Below are positions 14,983 through 20,769 of a stretch of 23,368 nucleotides of DNA, piece after piece. The stretch is from JBICHM01 sp043101835 (GTDB lineage: Bacteria; Planctomycetota; Phycisphaerae; Phycisphaerales; UBA1924), in the NCBI GenBank assembly GCA_043101835.1, contig JBICHM010000108.1:1-23368 (forward strand). The letters run 5' to 3'. The notes under the pieces are model-generated. The model was not told the DNA's origin. It did not search any database and saw nothing but the letters and a program-made list of their open reading frames with translations. The position numbers and the translations under genes are program-made. Position 1 is the first letter of the stretch. Every line of letters starts with the position of its first letter.

Positions 14983-16569
14983 ATGCCCTCCCTCACGCGC
15001 AGCGAGTTCGTGCAGGTTGTCGCCGACGCCCGGAAGACGCACCCCGGTGACGCGATCGCCGTGCCCGTGGGCGAGGCGATCCTCAGCGACCAACTCACCC
15101 CCGTGCTCGCCTACCGGCGCCTCGTCTCGCGCGACGAGCGCACCGCGCCGTCGTTCCTCTTCGAGTCGGTCGAGGGCGGCGAACGACAGGGGCGACACTC
15201 CATCCTCGGCGCCGACCCGGCGATCGAGGTGCTCGCCTACGGGCATCGCGTGGAGGTCATCGACCGGCGCGCCGGCACACGCGCGGAGGCCGAGGAGGCC
15301 GATCCGCTGCTCGTGCCGCGCCGGCTGACCGAGGGCGTGCGCCTGGTGCGCGCCGGGCGCGCGCTTCCCGACTGCATGCTGGGCGGCTGGGTCGGGTACG
15401 CGGCGTACGACACGGTTCGCTACGCAGAGCCGGAGAAGCTCGCGAGCCCGCCGCGCGACGATCGGGGCCTGCCGGACCTCTCCTTCGCCTATTACGACCG
15501 CGTCATCGTCTTCGACAGCGTGGACAAGCTCGTGCATGTCGTGCGCACGGTGACGGTCGGTCCGGAGGACGATGCGGGCGCGGCGTACGACGCGGCGCTC
15601 GCCGACCTCGATACGATCCTCGACGCGGTGCAGACGCACTCGAAGCCGCTCCCCGCCGGGCGCGTCAGCGACCTGCGCGCTACGGTCGCGCCGCTGCCGA
15701 GCAATCTCACGCGTGACGAGCACAAGGCGATGGTCGAGCGGGCGAAGGAGTACATCCGCGCCGGCGACATCTTTCAGGTCGTGCTCGGGCAGCGCTTTGA
15801 GCGCACGAGCGCGGCGGATCCCTTCGATGTCTATCGGGCGCTGCGCGCGGTGAACCCGAGCCCCTATATGGTGTACCTGCAGGGGCCGGGGTGCATCCTG
15901 GTGGCGAGCAGCCCGGAGATCCTCTGCCGCGTCCGCCGAGACGTGAAGACGGGGGCGCAGGTCGTCACGAACCGGCCGCTGGCGGGCACGCGCAGGCGCG
16001 GCGTCACGCCGGAGGAAGACCTCGCCCTCGAGCGCGAGCTGCTCGCCGATGACAAGGAACGCGCCGAGCACATCATGCTCGTCGACCTCGGGCGCAACGA
16101 TGTCGGCAAGGTGACGCGTCAGGGCGCGGTGTCGCTGGACGCCGTGATGGAGATCGAGCGCTACAGCCATGTCATGCACATAAGCAGCACGGTGACGGGT
16201 CCGCTGAAGCCCGAGCTGGACTGCTGGGACGCGCTGCGCGCGACGCTGCCGGTCGGCACGATCTCCGGCGCCCCGAAGGTGCGCGCGATGCAGATCATCG
16301 ACGAGCTGGAGCCGATCCGACGCGGGCCCTACGGCGGCGGCATGGGGTATGTGACCCTCGACGGCGACATGGACATCGCGTTGGCGCTGCGCACCATCGT
16401 CGTGCCGACGGATCGGTATGACGGACGGCAGTGGACCTACCACCTGCAGGCGGCGGGGGGGATCGTGGCGGACTCGCATCCGGCGGCCGAGTACGACGAG
16501 ACGGTGAACAAGGCGGCGGCAATGGCGCGGGCCGTCGAGGTCGCCGAGCGCGCGTTCCTGCCGGGCTGA
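14983..16569 (+). CDS. trpE: Anthranilate synthase component I
   Basis: TrpE converts chorismate and ammonia to anthranilate, the first committed step to tryptophan. It normally works with the TrpG amidotransferase, which is not in the window. The 528 residues have the N-terminal domain with FLFESVEGGERQGRHSILG, the tryptophan feedback region (ES...E.G). The C-terminal chorismate-binding domain has RPLAGTRRRG, LVDLGRNDVGKV, YSHVMHISSTVTG, PVGTISGAPKVRAM and YGGGMGYVTLDGDMDIALALRT. It also has GGIVADSHPAAEYDETVNKA. The ESVEGG motif and size favour TrpE over PabB. The ATG at 14983 was chosen over 14905, because the earlier codons translate the REP-like repeat. It ends against the convergent HU-like gene with no gap. 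Confidence 0.96.
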   Translation: MPSLTRSEFVQVVADARKTHPGDAIAVPVGEAILSDQLTPVLAYRRLVSRDERTAPSFLFESVEGGERQGRHSILGADPAIEVLAYGHRVEVIDRRAGTRAEAEEADPLLVPRRLTEGVRLVRAGRALPDCMLGGWVGYAAYDTVRYAEPEKLASPPRDDRGLPDLSFAYYDRVIVFDSVDKLVHVVRTVTVGPEDDAGAAYDAALADLDTILDAVQTHSKPLPAGRVSDLRATVAPLPSNLTRDEHKAMVERAKEYIRAGDIFQVVLGQRFERTSAADPFDVYRALRAVNPSPYMVYLQGPGCILVASSPEILCRVRRDVKTGAQVVTNRPLAGTRRRGVTPEEDLALERELLADDKERAEHIMLVDLGRNDVGKVTRQGAVSLDAVMEIERYSHVMHISSTVTGPLKPELDCWDALRATLPVGTISGAPKVRAMQIIDELEPIRRGPYGGGMGYVTLDGDMDIALALRTIVVPTDRYDGRQWTYHLQAAGGIVADSHPAAEYDETVNKAAAMARAVEVAERAFLPG

Positions 16570-16863
16570 TCAGCGCGTCGGGGCGCCGACGAGCGTCTCG
16601 CGCAGCGCCTGGCTCGGATGGAAGACGATGGTGCGCGCGGCGGGGATGCGCATCCGCTCGCCTGTGGCCGGGTTGACCCCGTTGCGTTCGGGCCGCTCAC
16701 GGACCTTGAAGGCGCCGAAGCCGTTGAGGGAGACCTTGCCGTCTGCGCGGGCGCCGTCGGCGATGCAGGAGAGCATGGCTTCGACGACCTGCGTCGCCTG
16801 GTGCTTGCTCTCGAGGAAGTCGAGTCGTGACGCGATCGCTTCGGCGAGTTCCCGCTTGGTCAT
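16570..16863 (-). CDS. HU/IHF-family DNA-binding protein
   Basis: The 97 residues start at the ATG at 16863 (MTKRELAEAIASRL). The layout is HU-like: N-terminal helices, then GKVSLNGFGAFKVRERPERNG, then the DNA-binding beta-arm with GVNPATGERMRIPA. The end PAARTIVFHPSQALRE is also typical. HU proteins bend and compact DNA as dimers. The arm proline-containing motif NPATGE corresponds to RNPATGE of HU. A GGGAG-type site lies about 9-10 nt upstream. Its TGA begins at the base next to the trpE stop, so the two genes converge end to end. Whether it is HU or an IHF-like paralogue cannot be decided. Confidence 0.94.
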   Translation of the reverse strand: MTKRELAEAIASRLDFLESKHQATQVVEAMLSCIADGARADGKVSLNGFGAFKVRERPERNGVNPATGERMRIPAARTIVFHPSQALRETLVGAPTR

Positions 16864-16948
16864 CGTTGGATCCACTCCCGCTCGGACGCGTCCCGAACCC
16901 CCGCCGGCGCCTCCGCCGGCGGCCCACCCCGGGTCGCATTCGGCAGCG

Positions 16949-16954
16949 TAGCAT
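16949..16954 (+). promoter_or_regulatory. -10-like TAGCAT of clpS
   Basis: TAGCAT ends 6 nt before the GTG at 16961, with no Shine-Dalgarno. No TTGnnn -35 is visible at normal spacing. The pattern fits the other first genes here. Confidence 0.4.
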
Positions 16955-16960
16955 GGGATC

Positions 16961-17332
16961 GTGTCGGATACCGCCGCAAAACCCGCGACCGAGGGCAAGC
17001 CCGAGACGAAGCCCCGCCCCCGCACCGACCAGCCGTGGCTGTGGTCCGTCGTGCTGCTCGACGACGACGACCATTCCTACGAATATGTCATCGAGATGAT
17101 GCAGACGATCTTCGCATCGCCTTTGCCGAAGGCGTTCGAGACCGCCAAGCGCGTCGATACGCAGGGGCGCGCGGTGTGCCTGATCACGCACAAGGAGCAC
17201 GCGGAGTTGAAGCGCGACCAGATCCTCGCCTTCGGGCCCGACAAGCGCATCGCACGCTGCAAGGGCAGCATGAGCGCCATCATCGAGCCGGCCACCGGCG
17301 ATGACGATGAGGATGACGACACCCCGTCATGA
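16961..17332 (+). CDS. clpS: ClpS-like adaptor with altered N-degron pocket
   Basis: ClpS delivers substrates bearing bulky N-terminal residues (N-degrons) to ClpAP. The 123 residues have a polar N-terminus, the ClpS core (29-110, SVVLLDDDDHSYEYVIEMMQ through KGSMSAIIEP) and an acidic tail (GDDDEDDD). By gapless alignment from memory with E. coli ClpS, numbering happens to match. The canonical amine-binding N34, D35 and H66 become D34, D35 and D66, and the gatekeeper M40 becomes Y40. TQGRAVC corresponds to YQGKAIC. The fold looks intact but the canonical N-degron pocket does not. It may bind other signals or act otherwise on a Clp machine. The stop overlaps the next gene by ATGA, so it heads a coupled operon. 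Confidence 0.86.
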   Translation: MSDTAAKPATEGKPETKPRPRTDQPWLWSVVLLDDDDHSYEYVIEMMQTIFASPLPKAFETAKRVDTQGRAVCLITHKEHAELKRDQILAFGPDKRIARCKGSMSAIIEPATGDDDEDDDTPS

Positions 17333-18273
17333 GCCGCCCCGTCGCCCTGGTCACCGAGTCGATCGACGACGCCTGCCGCCAGTGGCTCGCGGAGCGGTGC
17401 GACCTGCGCGCCGTCGCGCCAACGGACGCAGGCTTTGATGCGCAGCTGGCGACCGCCCACGCGCTGGTGGTGCGCACCTACACCACCGTGGACGAGGCGC
17501 TGCTCGCGAAGGCGCCGAACCTGCGCGTCGTCGGACGCGCGGGCGTCGGGCTCGACAACATCGATCTGCACGCCTGCCGGCTGCGCGATGTCGTCGTGGT
17601 CCACACGCCCGAGGCGAACACCGAGGCGGTGGTGGAGTTCACGGTCGCGCGGATGCTGCAGGCGCTGCGCCCGCTTCGCGAGGTGGCGCAGTCGATGCCC
17701 GCGGAGCAGTGGAAGCGGTTGCGTGACGCGCTGATCACGCCGCGCCAGGCCTCCGGCGCCACGCTGGGTGTGCTCGGGTTCGGGCGCATCGGCTCGCGCG
17801 TGGCGCGCACGGCGCGCTCGCTGGGCATGCGCGTGCTGTACACGGATCTTGACGAGATCCCCGGCGCGGCCGCGTTCGGCGCCGAGCCCGTCGATCGCGA
17901 CACCCTCCTGCGCGAGAGCGATGTGCTCACGATCCATGTCGACGGGCGCCCGGAGAATCGGGGCCTGCTCGGTGCGCGCGACCTGGGGCTCTGCAAGCCG
18001 GAGTGCGCGATCATCAACACCGCGCGCGGCTTCGTGCTCGACGCGGGCGCCGTCGCCGTCTGGCTCCTCGCCAACCCGAAGGCGAGCGCCTGGCTGGATG
18101 TGCACGAGCCCGAGCCGATCCCCGATGACTACCCGCTGCTGGGGCTGAACAACGCGCACCTGACGCCCCACATCGCGGCGGCCACGCGGCGCGCGAAGAC
18201 GAACATGTCGTGGGTCGTGCAGGATGTCTGGCGCGTGCTCGCCGGCGAGCAGGCGCGATGGCGCGCGGTGTAG
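17329..18273 (+). CDS. D-isomer-specific 2-hydroxyacid dehydrogenase (SerA/PdxB-like)
   Basis: The 314 residues fit the NAD-dependent D-2-hydroxyacid dehydrogenase family. The N-terminal substrate part has VVGRAGVGLDNIDL. The Rossmann domain has GFGRIG at 150-155 and D173 after the second strand, predicting NAD rather than NADP. The catalytic triad is R233 (INTARGF), E260 (DVHEPEP) and H281 (LTPHIAAAT). It lacks the ACT domain of long phosphoglycerate dehydrogenases, so it may be a short SerA-like enzyme, a 4-phosphoerythronate dehydrogenase (PdxB role) or another 2-hydroxyacid enzyme. It overlaps clpS by ATGA and pdxJ starts 14 nt after its stop, which makes a vitamin B6 role worth considering. 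Family certain, substrate unknown. Confidence 0.88.
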   Translation: MSRPVALVTESIDDACRQWLAERCDLRAVAPTDAGFDAQLATAHALVVRTYTTVDEALLAKAPNLRVVGRAGVGLDNIDLHACRLRDVVVVHTPEANTEAVVEFTVARMLQALRPLREVAQSMPAEQWKRLRDALITPRQASGATLGVLGFGRIGSRVARTARSLGMRVLYTDLDEIPGAAAFGAEPVDRDTLLRESDVLTIHVDGRPENRGLLGARDLGLCKPECAIINTARGFVLDAGAVAVWLLANPKASAWLDVHEPEPIPDDYPLLGLNNAHLTPHIAAATRRAKTNMSWVVQDVWRVLAGEQARWRAV

Positions 18274-18287
18274 CCCGAAGGGAGCCC

Positions 18288-19046
18288 ATGGCCGAACTCT
18301 CCGTCAACATCGATCATGTCGCCACCGTCCGGCAGGCCCGCCGAGGGCTGGAGCCCGACCCGCTGCGCGCCGCGCACGAGGCCGAACTGGGCGGCGCCGA
18401 CGGCGTCACCGTGCACCTGCGCGAAGACCGGCGCCACATCCAGGACGCCGATGTCGAGCGCCTCTGTCCATTCGTGCACGTGCGATTCAACCTCGAGATG
18501 GCGGCGACGGACGAGATGGTCGAGATCGCGCGCCGCATCGGGCCCGACAGCGCCATGCTCGTGCCCGAGGGGCGCACCGAGGTGACCACCGAGGGCGGCC
18601 TCGATGTCGCCGGCAACCTGCCCCGCATGACCGAGGTGGTGAAGCGCCTGAAGGACGCCGGGATGGTGGTGTCGGCCTTCATCGACGCCGAGGCGCGCCA
18701 GGTGGAGGCCTGCGCCCGCGCAGGGTTCGATGTCTGCGAGGTGCACACCGGGCCGTACGCCCATGCCTGGCACGAGGTGGGAGGCGACTTCCTGCGCGAG
18801 TCGCTGGCGCGGGAGCTGGAGGCGGTTCGCGAGGCCGGGCGACGCATCCGCGAGACCGGCCTGCGCTTCAACGCCGGGCACGGGCTCAACTACCACAACG
18901 TCGGCCCGATCGCGGCGCTCGAGGGTGTCAGCGAGCTGCACATCGGCCACGCGATCGTCAGCCGCGCGGTGTACGTCGGCCTGCGCGAGGCCACGCGCGA
19001 AATGAAGGCGCTAGTGGTCGGGGCCCCGGCCCGGCACGGGGCCTGA
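18288..19046 (+). CDS. pdxJ: Pyridoxine 5'-phosphate synthase
   Basis: PdxJ condenses deoxyxylulose 5-phosphate with the 3-amino-acetone phosphate made by PdxA to give pyridoxine 5'-phosphate. The 252 residues are a TIM barrel with standard landmarks: VNIDHVATVRQAR at the start, TVHLREDRRHIQD, RFNLEMAATDEM, LVPEGRTEVTTEGGLDVAG, EVHTGPYAHAW, FNAGHGLNYHNVG and HIGHAIVSRAVYVG. Length is typical. The ATG at 18288 has GGGAG about 4 nt upstream; codons from 18210 overlap the dehydrogenase gene and are discarded. It is the last gene of a clpS, dehydrogenase, pdxJ operon. A GC-rich inverted repeat (GGCCCCG/CGGGGCC, 19022-19043) overlaps the gene end and may act as a terminator. Confidence 0.97.
   Translation: MAELSVNIDHVATVRQARRGLEPDPLRAAHEAELGGADGVTVHLREDRRHIQDADVERLCPFVHVRFNLEMAATDEMVEIARRIGPDSAMLVPEGRTEVTTEGGLDVAGNLPRMTEVVKRLKDAGMVVSAFIDAEARQVEACARAGFDVCEVHTGPYAHAWHEVGGDFLRESLARELEAVREAGRRIRETGLRFNAGHGLNYHNVGPIAALEGVSELHIGHAIVSRAVYVGLREATREMKALVVGAPARHGA
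19022..19043 (+). terminator. Possible terminator at the pdxJ end
   Basis: GGCCCCG (19022-19028) pairs with CGGGGCC (19037-19043) across an 8-nt loop. It overlaps the last codons of pdxJ and has no T run, so this is tentative. Confidence 0.3.
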
Positions 19047-19145
19047 CCCGGGCGAAGTTAGCAGGCGCCTGCGCGGAAGCCCTGTTCCCATCAGCACTTG
19101 CGAAATAACCGAAACCTCGCAGGTGGATTGCGAGTTCGGGCCTGA

Positions 19146-19151
19146 TACGCT
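19146..19151 (+). promoter_or_regulatory. -10-like TACGCT of folC
   Basis: TACGCT ends 6 nt before the ATG at 19158. No ribosome site is present. Two TTGCGA copies (19098-19103 and 19128-19133) lie upstream but at abnormal distances for a -35. Confidence 0.4.
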
Positions 19152-19157
19152 ACGGGG

Positions 19158-20633
19158 ATGCCCACGAAATCCACCGCCTCGTCGAAGACCCGGACGCGGT
19201 CACGCAGCACCGGACGGAAGCCGAACGCAAAGAAGGCGACCGATCTGAGCACCGTTGCGATCACGAACTACCCGACCGCGCTGAAGTACCTCGCCGATCG
19301 GGTGGACATCGAGCGCACGCGCCCGCGTCGTGTGAGCCGCGACGAGTTCAAGCTCGACCGCATGCGCGCCCTGCTGGAGGGGCTCGGGAACCCGCACGAG
19401 CGCCTGCGCTGCGTGCACGTCGCCGGCACCAAAGGCAAGGGCAGCACGTGCGCTTTGGTCGCTGCCGGCCTCGAGAACTGCGGCTACGCGGTCGGGCTCT
19501 ACACCAGCCCGCACCTTGTGGACGTGCGCGAGCGCATCCAGATCAACGGGTCGGTGATCCCCCACGCCGCGTTCACCGAGGCGATGCAGCGGATCAGCGA
19601 ACTCGAGCCCAAGGTCGCCGCCAAGCACGGCCCGCTGACCTACTTCGAGGTCACGACCGCGATGGCCTTCCTCTACTTCGCCGAGAAGGCGGTGGATGTG
19701 GCCGTCATCGAGTGCGGCCTCGGCGGGCGCCTCGACTCGACGAATGTCATCCAGCCGGAGGTCGCGGCGATCACTTCGATCAGCCTCGATCACACGCACT
19801 ACCTCGGTGATTCGCTCGACCAGATCGCGCGAGAGAAGGCCGGCATCCTCAAGCCCGGCGCCCACGCGGTCACCTACGACCAGGCGCCCGAGGCGCTCGC
19901 GGCGATGCGCGAGGTCGCCGAGGCGCAGGGCGTGACGCTCGAGGTCCTCGGCGCCGACATCGACTTCTCCAGCCGCTTCGAGGCGACGCCCCGCCTCGGC
20001 CCGCACACCTGCATCTGCCTCTCGAGCGAGCGCAGCGCCTACGAGCACGTCAACGTGCCCCTGCCCGGTGAGCACCAGTCGCTCAACTGCGGGCTGGCGC
20101 TGGCGATCCTCGACAAGCTGCGCGAGCGCGGCTTCAACACGCCCGAGCACAAGGTCATCGAAGGCCTCGGCAATGTGCGCGCCAAACTGCCAGGCCGGAT
20201 GGAGATGGCCTGGCCGTCGCCGCGGATCCTCATCGACGGCGCGCACAACCCCGCGAGCATCACGAGCCTGATCCGCTCGATCGGCGCCCACATCCCGTAC
20301 GACTCGATGGTGATGGTCTTCGGCTGCGCCGAGGACAAGGACGTCCACGCGATGCTCGAGCAGGTCGCGCTCGGCGCCGACAAACTCATCTTCACGAAGG
20401 CCAAGGGCAACTCGAGAGCCGCCGATCCGCACGATCTGCAGCAGATGTTCGGCGAACTCTCGGGCAAGATGTCGCAGGTCGCTCCGGACCTGCCGACCGC
20501 GCTCGAGACCGCGGCCCGCGCTGTCGGTCGCGACGACCTCATCTGCGTGACGGGCTCCTTCTACCTCGTCGGCGAGGCAAAGAAGCACCTGGACAACCTC
20601 GCCGCCAAGCGCGCAGCCGCGGCGAAGGGGTAA
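19158..20633 (+). CDS. folC: Folylpolyglutamate synthase / dihydrofolate synthase (FolC)
   Basis: FolC, a Mur-ligase relative, adds glutamate to folates using ATP. The 491 residues have a Lys/Arg/Ser-rich N-terminal extension of about 35 residues, then the catalytic core. The ATP loop is VAGTKGKGST at 88-97. Other motifs are YTSPHLVDVRERIQING at about 115-131, VIECGLGGRLDSTNV, and SLDHTHYLGDSLDQIAREKAGI, which holds the carbamylated lysine region. The C-terminal Mur domain has ILIDGAHNPASI and FGCAEDKDVHAM. The extension is longer than in E. coli FolC, and no better internal start is seen. The gene stands alone, with the inverted repeat at 20650-20746 after it. Whether it does both FolC reactions or only polyglutamylation is undetermined. 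Confidence 0.95.
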   Translation: MPTKSTASSKTRTRSRSTGRKPNAKKATDLSTVAITNYPTALKYLADRVDIERTRPRRVSRDEFKLDRMRALLEGLGNPHERLRCVHVAGTKGKGSTCALVAAGLENCGYAVGLYTSPHLVDVRERIQINGSVIPHAAFTEAMQRISELEPKVAAKHGPLTYFEVTTAMAFLYFAEKAVDVAVIECGLGGRLDSTNVIQPEVAAITSISLDHTHYLGDSLDQIAREKAGILKPGAHAVTYDQAPEALAAMREVAEAQGVTLEVLGADIDFSSRFEATPRLGPHTCICLSSERSAYEHVNVPLPGEHQSLNCGLALAILDKLRERGFNTPEHKVIEGLGNVRAKLPGRMEMAWPSPRILIDGAHNPASITSLIRSIGAHIPYDSMVMVFGCAEDKDVHAMLEQVALGADKLIFTKAKGNSRAADPHDLQQMFGELSGKMSQVAPDLPTALETAARAVGRDDLICVTGSFYLVGEAKKHLDNLAAKRAAAAKG

Positions 20634-20649
20634 ACGCGGAAGAGACCGG

Positions 20650-20746
20650 GAGACGGAGAGACGAAGAGACGAAGTGGTTGTGGAGCGGGCAGTCGAGCCC
20701 GGCCGCACGATCACTCCGTCTCTTCGTCTCTTGATCTCTCCGTCTC
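20650..20746. repeat. Large imperfect inverted repeat between folC and leuS
   Basis: Arms at 20650-20674 and 20722-20746 are 25 bases each and pair at 23 of 25 positions. They consist of purine-rich GAGACGGAGAGA and AAGAGACGAAG stretches against their pyrimidine-rich complements. The 47-base loop contains its own small stem (GGGC...GCCC). It may be a mobile repeat or a folC terminator, since there is no gene inside and its arms are longer than a typical terminator. Confidence 0.75.
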
Positions 20747-20756
20747 GCTCCCCCGG

Positions 20757-20762
20757 TACACT
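20757..20762 (+). promoter_or_regulatory. -10-like TACACT of leuS
   Basis: TACACT ends 7 nt before the ATG at 20770, with no Shine-Dalgarno between. A possible -35, TTGATC at 20731-20736, lies in the right arm of the inverted repeat, with a long 20-nt spacer. Confidence 0.45.
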
Positions 20763-20769
20763 CCTCGCT

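Noticed and set aside
20650..20746. Short repeated GAGACGAA-type units read as a possible CRISPR array
   Set aside because: There are no regularly spaced identical repeats with unique spacers. The units are an inverted repeat with a single 47-base loop, and no cas gene is nearby.
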